A DNA stretch of 40,955 nucleotides from Cyanobacteria bacterium FACHB-502 (GCA_014695325.1 JACJNZ010000087.1:1-40955); one strand, 5' to 3'; counted from the first letter of the stretch, positions 1 to 8,349 are shown. Made by a program: numbers and translations. The notes: a model not told the origin generated them from the letters alone.

Positions 1-1
1 G

Positions 2-292
2 CCTCTCGTTGTAACATCCTTGCAGCCATGCCGGAAGTCATTCGTCAGCACACGCTATTTCACTGGTGGAGGCAGGCATAAAATAGTGTTACTTTACTAT
101 CCGGATTCCGTATTAGGAAAACGAGTCAAGCGAGGACTCTACACTACGAAAATGGGGCATAGAGTCAACGCCGACCTGAATGGCAGTGCCAATATCCTAC
201 GAAAATGGGCAATTAAATGTAAGCAGAATCTCAATTTCGAGAAACTGTGTAGCGGTCTTTTGGACAGACCTTTAAGACTTAAAGTGTCTTAA
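2..292 (+). CDS. tnpB: TnpB-like transposon nuclease, C-terminal fragment (IS200/IS605, IS1341-like)
   Basis: The reading frame is open to the left edge of the window, so only the C-terminal end of a longer gene is present. The stretch VKRGLYTTKMGHRVNADLNG followed by SANILRKW is the usual end of cyanobacterial TnpB proteins: the region after the zinc ribbon, with the last catalytic Asp in NADLNGSANILRK. TnpB is an RNA-guided DNA nuclease that favours retention of IS200/IS605-type elements. No TnpA partner can be seen because the upstream part lies outside the window. The gene ends just before a hairpin typical of the right end of such elements. Whether the full gene is intact cannot be judged here. 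Confidence 0.8.
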   Translation, partial: PLVVTSLQPCRKSFVSTRYFTGGGRHKIVLLYYPDSVLGKRVKRGLYTTKMGHRVNADLNGSANILRKWAIKCKQNLNFEKLCSGLLDRPLRLKVS

Positions 293-296
293 GAAT

Positions 297-318
297 CCCC
301 ACTGCCTATGCGGTGGGG
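297..318 (+). other. Right-end hairpin of the TnpB element
   Basis: A 9-bp stem (CCCCACTGC / GCGGTGGGG, one T-G wobble) with loop CTAT lies 4 bp after the tnpB stop codon. IS200/IS605 elements have subterminal hairpins of this kind, and the guide (omega) RNA of TnpB is usually read from the 3' end of tnpB through this region. The exact element boundary is not determinable from this sequence alone. Confidence 0.6.
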
Positions 319-322
319 AGGT

Positions 323-1153
323 TCAATCCTTGTCTAGACTGATTGGATTCAGGTTTAACCTGACCTCTCCATTTAAAAACCCACCCCGATCGTCTCCATC
401 AGCATTAACGTTGGTGTGATTGTTCAGGTAAAACAATCCTCCTCCGTCACTCCGGGCAGCACTGGCAGCAGCTTGTTCTTCTGGAGTTAAAGCGAAGTCC
501 CCAGAGATTGTGCCAGATTTAGCATCATTTTGTTCCACGCTCAACGTCCGAATAATCGTAGCATCTGCTTCTTGCTCTGGACTGAAGTGCAGGTGAACGC
601 CTGTGGGTTCAAACCCTTTAGATTCAGCATCAGCCCGGAATCGATTCACAAGATCCTGGGGAGCATCATTGCTGAACACTGTCGCATCTTCGGCAGCTTG
701 CTCATTGACCCCTTCTGTCTCGAACAGGGGCACAGCGTCAAAGTTGCTAAAGCTTCCGTCAATCTTTAAGCGACCCTCTTCCAGCACCGCAGTTGCGCTC
801 ATTTCCCCCGGAGAATCGTTCGGGAACGGAAACTCATCGGGTCCGGTTCCAGAACCACTAAACTCAATCCGCTTCTGTCCAGCAGAAATGAAATCATTCC
901 CATCATCCCCGGTCAGGGTATCACTCTTACCCTCATCGCCATCGTGCTGAGTGTAGCCACCGTCAGAAGTGGATCGCCCACTGGGAGGTGGGGGAGCATC
1001 ATTGTGGCTATGTCCCAATGCTTGATCTAGCGAGTGTTCAAGTTCAGCGTCTTGCAGTGAACCACCCTGACCCGAACTAGAATCGTGCGATTCCTGGGGA
1101 ACAAAGGCATCTGCGACAGCAGCTCCGTGTCTATCATCGTGAAATCCTGCCAT
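323..1153 (-). CDS. CHRD-domain protein, acidic, probable type I secretion cargo
   Basis: A 276-residue acidic protein. The N-terminal 75 residues are low-complexity and rich in Ser, Asp, His and Gly. A single RTX-like motif (LTGDDGNDFI) lies near residue 80. Residues about 90-270 resemble a CHRD domain: a beta-rich module with an F/L-SGSGTGPDE start, a GVHLHF motif, and an end in GGFLNGEVRLNL. CHRD domains occur in extracellular proteins; no enzymatic role is established. There is no Sec signal peptide. With the RTX-like motif and the nearby secretion operon this suggests type I export (inference). The ATG at 1153 has AGGAGAG upstream. Residues 28-46 closely match residues 43-61 of the next gene upstream, so the two proteins share an N-terminal element. 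The two genes lie 46 bp apart and are probably co-transcribed. Confidence 0.75.
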   Translation of the reverse strand: MAGFHDDRHGAAVADAFVPQESHDSSSGQGGSLQDAELEHSLDQALGHSHNDAPPPPSGRSTSDGGYTQHDGDEGKSDTLTGDDGNDFISAGQKRIEFSGSGTGPDEFPFPNDSPGEMSATAVLEEGRLKIDGSFSNFDAVPLFETEGVNEQAAEDATVFSNDAPQDLVNRFRADAESKGFEPTGVHLHFSPEQEADATIIRTLSVEQNDAKSGTISGDFALTPEEQAAASAARSDGGGLFYLNNHTNVNADGDDRGGFLNGEVRLNLNPISLDKD

Positions 1154-1199
1154 AAAGCATCTCTCCTATCCTACTTAGAAAAACTATTGAGAAAACCTG

Positions 1200-1970
1200 T
1201 TAAGCCTGCTCTACTAAGTCTGGTGCGGCACTCTCATCAAAAACTACAAAGTTCTTTTCAGATAAATCCTCGGCGTTCGTGAATCGCGTTGCTGCCAGCG
1301 TGTGCCCTGTGTCTCGATCGAGGATCAGCGTATTGTTCTCGCTATCTAATGGTTGCTCCAACCCACCCTTGTCAGGGTTTTGCCCTTGACCATAAATAAT
1401 GCGGTCAAGGGTCAATCCCTCTCCAAGTGCAAACTTGTCTGTATTCGTATCAAAGTCTAAAATGTCAGCCGTAGCTTCTAAATCCAGCACAATCACGTCA
1501 TTGCCAAATCCAGTCGCGATCGTATTAAAAGCTCCTTCTGTATCGCTTTTAATCACATCGCTATCGCTTCCGGCGATGATCGTATTGGTTCCACCCTGAC
1601 CATCGAGCAAATCACCCGTTTCTCCTAGAAATTGAGTAACATCCCCGCTCACTCGCTCAACCTGATTCGGGTCAAGTCCTCGTGGGTTAGCAGGTTGGTC
1701 AGGGGAAAAGTGATTTGCTTCATTTGATGCGACATCAGATCCAGAATCCTGATTGTCTTCACTGGAACCACCTGTAACAGGGTCTTCAAGTGCTTTCGAC
1801 AGTGATTCATCCAGGCTTGCTTCTTGCAAATCTGATCCCTGTCCACCTGAAAAGGATTTCGATTGCGATTGAGACTCACCTGCTAGATCAATTCCGCCTT
1901 CATCTTTCAGGTCTTTCGAGTTTTTATCATGCCCGAAGGCATTCCCATTTCCATGTCCAAATTCGCTCAT
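1200..1970 (-). CDS. RTX-like calcium-binding repeat protein
   Basis: A 256-residue acidic protein with no Sec signal. Residues 1-60 are Gly/Ser/Asp rich. Residues about 118-170 carry degenerate RTX nonapeptides (LLDGQGGTNTI, AGSDSDVI, ATGFGNDVIVLD), followed by a C-terminal region ending in an ADILDF..TDKFALGEGLTLD segment. This segment is typical of the C-terminal calcium-binding and secretion part of cyanobacterial type I secreted proteins. The start ATG is supported by AGAGG five bases upstream. The motif at residues 43-61 (GQGSDLQEASLDESLSKAL) recurs in the CHRD protein downstream. The protein probably folds on calcium outside the cell. The substrate and the function outside the cell are unknown. 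Confidence 0.75.
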   Translation of the reverse strand: MSEFGHGNGNAFGHDKNSKDLKDEGGIDLAGESQSQSKSFSGGQGSDLQEASLDESLSKALEDPVTGGSSEDNQDSGSDVASNEANHFSPDQPANPRGLDPNQVERVSGDVTQFLGETGDLLDGQGGTNTIIAGSDSDVIKSDTEGAFNTIATGFGNDVIVLDLEATADILDFDTNTDKFALGEGLTLDRIIYGQGQNPDKGGLEQPLDSENNTLILDRDTGHTLAATRFTNAEDLSEKNFVVFDESAAPDLVEQA

Positions 1971-2055
1971 GGCAACCTCTATTGCTCCAGTGAAGTGTGC
2001 AAAAAATAGAAACGCTGACTGCCAATTGACCTGCTCCTTATCTCATTGTAGGCAA

Positions 2056-2185
2056 GTTAATTGGACTAAATTTTTAGCTCTAGTATAGTTACCGAAAAAT
2101 TTAATAAGCTCATGCTTTTGATAGAGGCTACTCCTTTATCAGGTAGGCAGAACGGCGTACTTGAATCCCAAAATCACTTTTTCTA
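2056..2185 (+). repeat. Intergenic direct repeat, copy A
   Basis: This copy begins with GTTAATTGGACTAAA and ends with CTTTTTCTA. Shifting it by exactly 218 bp onto 2274-2403 matches about 70 of 125 positions by hand count, with no gap. Best-matching blocks are GGACTAAA, TTGATAGA and CTTTTTCTA. It is non-coding and lies between divergent genes. Confidence 0.55.
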
Positions 2186-2273
2186 CAACTGAATACATTG
2201 CGAGGGTTCCTTATGAGCAGGAGTAAATTGCAGTTTTAGGAACCCCTGCTACCTAGCACATAACGCTTCTCTC

Positions 2274-2403
2274 GATAACTGGACTAAAAGATTGACCCTA
2301 ATCCAATTATCTCGAAATTGGTTAGGCTCTGACGTTTGATAGAAGCAACAAGCCCAATTGTTAAGCAGAATAAAGACTATCTGATTCCAATCTGCTTTTT
2401 CTA
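2274..2403 (+). repeat. Intergenic direct repeat, copy B
   Basis: This is the second copy of the repeat at 2056-2185, offset by 218 bp without gaps. It lies about 100 bp upstream of the kinase start. A weaker third copy seems to occur near 18982, upstream of the PAS gene at 19221, sharing ACTAA followed by CTA-TCCA at the same spacing. Confidence 0.5.
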
Positions 2404-2505
2404 TTAAAAAAGTAATCCCTGAAGAAGTATAGATGATTTAGCGTTTACGTTAGATCGTTGGTCACGCTCTCTTCAATGCTGGCTTGAACGCTTGTCAAAA
2501 CTAAT

Positions 2506-4383
2506 ATGCTAGGAAAGCTACTCAACGAGAGGTATCTCGTCTTGAAGGAGCTTGGCTCAGGTGGGTTTAGCACAACCTATCTGTGTCGAGATAGCTCTTT
2601 ACCAGACGATCCAATCTGCGTCGTTAAGTTCATGTCACAGCATCCTGATTTGTCGGATGCTGAAGTTGAACGTTTATATCTACGTGAAGCGGAGATTCTG
2701 TATAAGCTCAAACATCCTCAAATTCCAACTCTGCTTACACGGAGAATTGAAAATGAACAGCGATATCTCGTCATTGAGTATATCGAAGGGGATGACTTAG
2801 CGCAGTTGTTGACACAAAAACAGTTGTCGCAACGACAGATCCTTTCTCTGCTTGAAGGACTTTTTGAGGTCTTAAAATTCATCCATTCTCGGCAAATTCT
2901 GCACCGGGATATCAAACCTAGTAACCTGATTTGGCGACATCGCGACCGAAAGCTAGTGCTAATTGACTTCGGCAGCGCGATCGATTTAACGCGGGATCAT
3001 CAGGCGCAGCGATTTGGCACACACGGCTATATGCCGCCCGAACAGCAGGATGATGGCAACCTCACCTTTCGCAGCGATCTCTATGCCGCAGGAATCACGG
3101 CGATCGAACTATTGACAGGAGTTCCACCAGGGCAGCTTCCTCGAAACCCTGAAACAGGCGAATTTGTGCTGGAACCCTTACTCAAGCAGCATCGCGTTCC
3201 GGCTCGACTGATTGAAATCCTGACCAAGCTCACCCGATTTCAGGCAAAGCACCGCTACGCCAATGCCAATCAGGTCTTGAATGATCTGAAAAAGCTATCA
3301 CGCCCTCAGCCTGCCAAGCCCAAAAGCAGCAATTGGATCATTCAGCATCCTGTCCTCAAGCTTCTGTTTGCTGGAACATTAGGAGCAACAACCCTTCTGG
3401 CAATGGGAAATGGACAGGTGAGCCTCCCAGGAGTCCCGCTGCAAAATCTTCGGGAGGCAATACTTGAGCTGATGCCGCGCCAACTCCTGCCTGCGGCATT
3501 ACAGCCGCCCCAATTGAGCGTGCAGCCCGTGCGCTCGGTTCAGACCGGACTGTTAGAGCAGGTAGTAGGCGGCAATGAACTGATTACCCGCGACATTGAG
3601 GATCAAGTCACGATCTGGAACTGGGACGGAACCAAACTGATTCAACTCCCTGCTCGCCCCAGGCAGGACATCCAGCACATGGTCTTGAGTCCCAACGGCA
3701 ACCGTCTTGCCTTGCTTTACAACCAGGAAATTCAGGTCTGGAGTGTACCGGATGGGGAGTTAAAGCGAACACTCCCCCTTCCCATGCGATCCATGCAGGT
3801 GATCGCGTTGGGGATAAATGGTGCAAGGCTGGCAACGACCGATGGGCAGCGCATTCAGATTTGGGACTTGCGGAAGTCACAACTGGTGCAGGAAATTGAT
3901 GCCCGTGCCTGGGGCGATCGGATTACGTTTCTTTCGTATCTTCCCAACAACCTGTTAGCTTGCGGCTCACCCGATCATCGGCTGCATCTGTGGGACGCAG
4001 GCTTGGGACGGCGCACCCAGACCTTCGCCGGACACCAGGCATCCGTTACTCAAGCGCAACTTAGCCCCAATTACCAGCAGCTTTACACACTGGGACAGGA
4101 TCGATTGCTGACCTGGAACTGGCAGAAGCGATCGATCGAGCAGGTATTCCCTCTCCAATCGGGTGCAATGATTCAGCTTGCAGCATCAGCAAACTTCCTG
4201 GTGGGCTTGCACTCAGAAGGCAGGTTATCGCTTTGGAACAGCAACAGTGGCAGGTTGCTGGATGCTCATGCCCCTTATTCAGGTCTGGTCGCAATCAACG
4301 GAATGGGAACAAGTTTGGCACAGAGCCAGAACGATCAACTGACCTTCTACTCCATCAATTTCACGAATTATGGCAATCCCTAA
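2506..4383 (+). CDS. Membrane-anchored Ser/Thr protein kinase with WD40-like C-terminal domain
   Basis: A 625-residue protein. Residues 1-265 are a Hanks-type kinase: glycine loop LGSGGFSTTY (16-25), catalytic lysine in VVKFM (about 41), HRDIKPSNL (about 134) and DFGSA in place of DFG-containing activation start (about 154), followed by GTHGYMPPEQ. All key catalytic residues are present. A transmembrane segment lies near residues 284-304. Residues about 340-620 hold WD40-like beta-propeller repeats (for example TIWNWDG, IQIWDLR, LHLWDAG, LLTWNWQ, LSLWNSN), probably a sensor or scaffold outside or at the membrane. It is the first gene of an operon with a 4Fe-4S membrane protein and an FHA-containing reductase. 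The downstream gene starts within or just after its end, so translation is probably coupled. The substrate is not known; the FHA protein is a plausible partner. Confidence 0.9.
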   Translation: MLGKLLNERYLVLKELGSGGFSTTYLCRDSSLPDDPICVVKFMSQHPDLSDAEVERLYLREAEILYKLKHPQIPTLLTRRIENEQRYLVIEYIEGDDLAQLLTQKQLSQRQILSLLEGLFEVLKFIHSRQILHRDIKPSNLIWRHRDRKLVLIDFGSAIDLTRDHQAQRFGTHGYMPPEQQDDGNLTFRSDLYAAGITAIELLTGVPPGQLPRNPETGEFVLEPLLKQHRVPARLIEILTKLTRFQAKHRYANANQVLNDLKKLSRPQPAKPKSSNWIIQHPVLKLLFAGTLGATTLLAMGNGQVSLPGVPLQNLREAILELMPRQLLPAALQPPQLSVQPVRSVQTGLLEQVVGGNELITRDIEDQVTIWNWDGTKLIQLPARPRQDIQHMVLSPNGNRLALLYNQEIQVWSVPDGELKRTLPLPMRSMQVIALGINGARLATTDGQRIQIWDLRKSQLVQEIDARAWGDRITFLSYLPNNLLACGSPDHRLHLWDAGLGRRTQTFAGHQASVTQAQLSPNYQQLYTLGQDRLLTWNWQKRSIEQVFPLQSGAMIQLAASANFLVGLHSEGRLSLWNSNSGRLLDAHAPYSGLVAINGMGTSLAQSQNDQLTFYSINFTNYGNP

Positions 4384-4411
4384 CTCTTTGCAAAAGATCC
4401 CGGAAGGAATC

Positions 4412-6151
4412 ATGCACAATGTCCGTCTAACGTTGGCGATCGGCTGGCTCGTTCTCATTGCCTCAATGTTTTACGATCCCATCACGCCTTACTTCACGCA
4501 GCCAGGAGCAAATACACCTTTTGCCCTGAAGCCAGAAATCTACCTTAACCCGGAGCAGTGCGTCACTGTGCAGGGGGAGTGTTTACCTGAAATGCCCTTT
4601 TCCATGTCAAACATGATTTTTTGGGCAATGATTGTGCCATCGGGGATCTTGATTTTGATGACGACTGGGCATGAACTCTGGCGACGGATTTGCCCCCTTT
4701 CCTTCTTATCGCAAATTCCCCGTGCATTGGGACTGGTTCGCCAGCGCAAAGTCATTCAGAGTGACGGCACGATCACCCATGAAACAGTAAAAGTTGCCCA
4801 GGATAGCTGGTTGGGGCGGAATCATCTGTACCTGCAATTTGGACTGTTTATCCTGGGGCTTGCGATCCGAATTCTGTTTATCAATGGCGATCGCTATGCG
4901 TTGGGAACCTTCCTCATCTTCACCGTTTTGTCAGCAATCCTCGTAGGCTATCTTTACGATGGCAAGTCCTGGTGTCAATATTTCTGTCCGATGGCTCCGG
5001 TGCAGATGATTTATGTGGGTCCGCGATCGATGTGGGGAACCCCTGCTCACACCCAGGTTAGACCCGCCATCACTCAATCCACCTGTCGCACTGTTGATGC
5101 AACCAGGCAGGAGAAAAGTGCCTGTGTCGGCTGTAAAGTGGGCTGCATTGACATTGATTCTGAGCAGTCTTACTGGCAGGAATTGGATAAGCCCGGTCGT
5201 CGGCTGGTGCAATACGGGTATCTCGGTATGGTGATTGCCTTTTACCTGTATTTCTTTCTCTATTCCGGCGATTGGAAATACTACTTCACCGGAGCATGGT
5301 CGCATGAAGAAACGATCGTGAGCAAGCTGTTTGCTCCTGGCTTTTATATCTATGGACAAACCATTCCGATTCCGAGAGTGATCGCCGTATTTATCACCTT
5401 TGGAGTCTTAACCCTGGCAACCTACCTGCTGGGATTAATCGTCGAGCGATTGATGCGTCGAGTTGTGTGGCGAGGCGTTCCACTCTCTCGCCAACAAGCA
5501 CAGCACGTTACGTTTACTATTTTCACGCTTGTCTCGTTCTATACCTTCTTTTCCTACGGCGCACGTCCGACGATCAACCGCTTTCCAGAATGGGCAATTT
5601 TAGGATTCAACGGCATTGTCGTCGCGGCTGGCATCGTTTGGTTTGTCATGACGATTGGACGGACTCAGCACCAGTACAACCGCGAAACCGCTGCCGCAAC
5701 ACTCCGCAATCAGCTTAAAAAGATTGAAGTGCCCGAACGCATTTTGCAGGGGCGCACCGTTGAACAATTATCTAGCGATGAGATTTTCACGCTCGTGAAT
5801 GCTCACCGGGAGTTTTCAAAGCAAGTTCGGTTCGATTCCTATGTCAGTTTTGTCAAAGACCTGTTGGCGGATCGCACCACTAGCGCAGTGCACAGCCTGG
5901 AATATTGCAGCAGCTTACGACAGGACTTAGGGCTGTCCTCCGAAGATCATCATCGAGCCATTGAGAGGATCGCTCAAGAAGATGCAGCCCTGCTACACGC
6001 GCCTGCTCCTATGACCGTCCCCTTAAAAACTCGCGTTTTGAAAACTGCTCCTGTTAGCCTCACGGCAAAGGCAGATAACACAAAACCTAAAACTGCTATC
6101 CTCCCGCAACGACCCAAAACGCACGTCATTAAGCGCAAGGATTCAAAATAG
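4412..6151 (+). CDS. Multi-pass membrane 4Fe-4S protein (NapH/CcoG-like)
   Basis: About 579 residues from the ATG at 4412, which has AAGGA four bases upstream. An ATG at 4370 overlaps the kinase end but lacks a ribosome site. Several transmembrane helices lie in the first 400 residues. Cysteine motifs are CPLSFL, CQYFCPMAP and, further on, CVGCKVGC with an earlier Cys, as in membrane proteins that bind 4Fe-4S clusters and pass electrons (NapH and CcoG families). The last 150 residues are soluble, with a basic end. The next gene, an NAD(P)H-type reductase with a 2Fe-2S domain, starts three bases after the stop and is a likely electron donor (inference). The final electron acceptor cannot be told from the sequence. 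Confidence 0.8.
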   Translation: MHNVRLTLAIGWLVLIASMFYDPITPYFTQPGANTPFALKPEIYLNPEQCVTVQGECLPEMPFSMSNMIFWAMIVPSGILILMTTGHELWRRICPLSFLSQIPRALGLVRQRKVIQSDGTITHETVKVAQDSWLGRNHLYLQFGLFILGLAIRILFINGDRYALGTFLIFTVLSAILVGYLYDGKSWCQYFCPMAPVQMIYVGPRSMWGTPAHTQVRPAITQSTCRTVDATRQEKSACVGCKVGCIDIDSEQSYWQELDKPGRRLVQYGYLGMVIAFYLYFFLYSGDWKYYFTGAWSHEETIVSKLFAPGFYIYGQTIPIPRVIAVFITFGVLTLATYLLGLIVERLMRRVVWRGVPLSRQQAQHVTFTIFTLVSFYTFFSYGARPTINRFPEWAILGFNGIVVAAGIVWFVMTIGRTQHQYNRETAAATLRNQLKKIEVPERILQGRTVEQLSSDEIFTLVNAHREFSKQVRFDSYVSFVKDLLADRTTSAVHSLEYCSSLRQDLGLSSEDHHRAIERIAQEDAALLHAPAPMTVPLKTRVLKTAPVSLTAKADNTKPKTAILPQRPKTHVIKRKDSK

Positions 6152-6153
6152 CC

Positions 6154-7719
6154 ATGCCTCCTATTGTCATCCGATACTCAAACTTAGAAGCTGAATTCGA
6201 CGGCACAGTCACGCTGGAACAACAGCAGCCGAGTCAAACAAGCTGGACAATCGGGCGAGATGAAACGTGCGATTTGCCCCTACCGCTTGATCATGCGATC
6301 AGTGGGTTCAACTCGCTTATTACCTTTGAAGAAGGTCGGTACTGGATTATCGACCAGCATTCAACCAACGGTACACGAGTCAACGGTTCCACCATTCGCT
6401 CCGGTGAACGAGTCCCCCTGGAAGCTCGAACCCGGATTGAAGTGGGTCAAACCACGCTGCTCATCAAAGAACTTCAGCCGTTGGAGATCACAGAATCACA
6501 GAGTAGCCCTGCAATGGATTTCTGGCAGGCGGAGGACGTGGAAGTTGAGTGCATCCACATCGACCTGGAAAGCTTGGATACTAAAACCTTCTGGTTTGCC
6601 ACGCCAGATCGTCGCCCTTACTTTTCCTACTTTCAGCCAGGGCAGTTTGGCTTAATTGAGGTCGAAATTGATGGGATACTGCATAGCCGCGCCTATTCCA
6701 TTTCCTCCTCCCCAGCGCGACCCTACACGCTCACTTTCACCATTAAGAAAAAACCTGGTGGGATTGTCTCAACCTACTTTTTCGATCGGTTTCAGGTAGG
6801 CGATCATCTTGTTCTCAAAGGCGGACCAATGGGCGCATTTACCTGCATGAGCGAAACGGGAGAGCTGCTCAACTCCAAGCTGCTGTTCATTGGGGCAGGC
6901 AGTGGCATGACTCCCCTGACTTCAATGATCAGATGGCTCTATGACACGGTCACTTCTTGCGATGTCGTGCTGATGCAGTCTGCCCGGACTCCCATTGATC
7001 TCCTGTTCCACACTGAACTGAGCGAAATCATTGCCCGAAAGCGACCTGAATGCTTCCGCTATCTGGCAACAATTACAGGCGATTTGCTGGGCTTTGGCTG
7101 GGCTGGAGTGCGAGGGCGAATTAATGGTGACCTCATGAGAAGCCAGGTTCCTGACTTGATGGAACGGGATGTGTTTGTTTGCGGACCTAATGGCTTTATG
7201 CAGGCGATCGAAGCGGCTCTGCAAGATCTGGGATTTCCGATGGCTCAACTTCATCAGGAGAGCTTTGGCAGCGACAGCACTCCGACTGAAACGATTAATC
7301 CTCCTCAATCTGGAAAAACAACCAGCATCCCGACAAGCAAACCGGCGACAACCACCATTAACCAGTCAATACAACCTGCTCAACTTCAGCAAACGACGCA
7401 GGCTGATAGCCATGTTATGAGCAATGGCTCGACCCCCAGCATAGCTGTCTCAACGGCAACGAAAACAAAGGTCATGTTCATGGAGTCCGGTGAATCGATC
7501 GACGCATCGGGCAGCAAAACGATTCTGGAGTTAGCGGAGCAAGCCGGAGTCAATATTCCTGCGGTCTGTCGTGCAGGCACTTGTAAAGCCTGCAAGTCAA
7601 AAGTTCGAGGACAGGTTGAATATAAGGCAAACTGCACGCTTTCGGATTCTGAAAAGAACGAGGGGTGGGTTTTGGCCTGCATTGCAAAACCCCTTGGTAC
7701 TATTGAAGTAGAGCGATAA
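6154..7719 (+). CDS. FHA - ferredoxin reductase (FNR-like) - 2Fe-2S ferredoxin fusion protein
   Basis: A 521-residue fusion. Residues 1-110 are an FHA domain (IGRDETCDLPL, then DQHSTNGTRVNG). The usual S-R-x-H is replaced by SGFN, so the His and second Arg are missing, and phosphothreonine binding may be weak. Residues about 125-370 are FNR-like: RAYSISSSPA for FAD, GAGSGMTPLTSMI for NAD(P)H and VFVCGPNGFM. Residues 370-435 are a Gln/Thr/Ser-rich linker. Residues 436-521 are a plant-type 2Fe-2S ferredoxin with CRAGTCKAC and a later Cys in LACIAKP. The reductase-ferredoxin arrangement is like that of Hcr and phenol/benzoate-type reductases. The protein is probably cytosolic and hands electrons to the membrane Fe-S protein encoded upstream. 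The kinase two genes upstream makes phospho-control plausible. Confidence 0.88.
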   Translation: MPPIVIRYSNLEAEFDGTVTLEQQQPSQTSWTIGRDETCDLPLPLDHAISGFNSLITFEEGRYWIIDQHSTNGTRVNGSTIRSGERVPLEARTRIEVGQTTLLIKELQPLEITESQSSPAMDFWQAEDVEVECIHIDLESLDTKTFWFATPDRRPYFSYFQPGQFGLIEVEIDGILHSRAYSISSSPARPYTLTFTIKKKPGGIVSTYFFDRFQVGDHLVLKGGPMGAFTCMSETGELLNSKLLFIGAGSGMTPLTSMIRWLYDTVTSCDVVLMQSARTPIDLLFHTELSEIIARKRPECFRYLATITGDLLGFGWAGVRGRINGDLMRSQVPDLMERDVFVCGPNGFMQAIEAALQDLGFPMAQLHQESFGSDSTPTETINPPQSGKTTSIPTSKPATTTINQSIQPAQLQQTTQADSHVMSNGSTPSIAVSTATKTKVMFMESGESIDASGSKTILELAEQAGVNIPAVCRAGTCKACKSKVRGQVEYKANCTLSDSEKNEGWVLACIAKPLGTIEVER

Positions 7720-7722
7720 ACG

Positions 7723-8349
7723 ATGCCAATTTCCCCTCTGGCGAAACGCACAATCTGGGTTTCCGTTATTGCTTTTTCATTGAGCGTTGGAGCTGGAATC
7801 GGTCTGCGGCTGCTGGGACAGGCAGAACGCCCGGTTAAGGCACAAACGCCGCAGCAAAACACACCGACAGACCCTACAACTGCTCCTACTCCTAACCCTC
7901 TTCAACTGGACGATCGGCTCAAAGCGGCAACTCGGCTGGCAAGCCAGTCACGCTATGTTGAGGCACTAGAACAGCTTAATGAAATTGCTCCTAATGATCC
8001 CGTAGCGGTTCAAGCGCAGACCCTTCGAGAAGTCTGGTCAACACAAATGCTCGATCGCGCTCTGGTGAAATACAACGAAGCCGATCTCCAGGGAGCGATT
8101 GCGATTGCCGAGGCAATTCCGACAAAAACAGAGGCAGGGCGAGAGGTGCAACAGGAACTTCCGACTTGGCGACGGCAACAGCTCATTATTGAAGATGCGC
8201 TGACGTTAATTCAATCTAATCCTCAAGAAGCTCTAGCTCGATTCAAAGTCCTCGAAGATACGTCTTTTGCTAAAAGTAGTCGCTATCAAAAATGGATTGA
8301 GCAGACGCAGGCACAGATTCGTTGGCGGCATCAACGCCACCCCTACTGA
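7723..8349 (+). CDS. Membrane-anchored helical-repeat protein of unknown function
   Basis: A 208-residue protein starting three bases after the FHA-reductase stop, so it is in the same operon. Residues about 10-32 are a hydrophobic N-terminal anchor or signal (TIWVSVIAFSLSVGAGIGLRL). A Pro/Thr/Gln-rich spacer follows, and residues about 65-205 are helical and TPR-like (AATRLASQSRYVEALEQLNE, ALVKYNEADLQGAIAIAEAI). A motif A-I-x-I-A-x-x-I-P followed by a W about 20 residues later resembles one in the exported protein at 17697-18881. It is likely a periplasmic or thylakoid-lumenal scaffold. No catalytic motif is visible. Function is not known. Confidence 0.7.
   Translation: MPISPLAKRTIWVSVIAFSLSVGAGIGLRLLGQAERPVKAQTPQQNTPTDPTTAPTPNPLQLDDRLKAATRLASQSRYVEALEQLNEIAPNDPVAVQAQTLREVWSTQMLDRALVKYNEADLQGAIAIAEAIPTKTEAGREVQQELPTWRRQQLIIEDALTLIQSNPQEALARFKVLEDTSFAKSSRYQKWIEQTQAQIRWRHQRHPY

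Larger units (their letters stand above)
1971..2505. promoter_or_regulatory. Divergent intergenic region between RTX-like gene and kinase operon
   Basis: This 535-bp region has no credible gene. It holds promoters for both directions. On the minus strand a TATACT (2082-2087) could be the -10 box for the RTX-like gene, but no good -35 was found. It contains a diverged direct repeat, listed separately, and two interleaved inverted repeats at 2204-2250 (GGGTTCC/GGAACCC and AGCAGG/CCTGCT). I did not find a convincing promoter for the kinase. Confidence 0.45.

Noticed and set aside
319-335. GGTTCAATCC, like the T-arm of a tRNA
   Set aside because: No acceptor, D or anticodon stems can be drawn around it; it fits the end of the TnpB element better.
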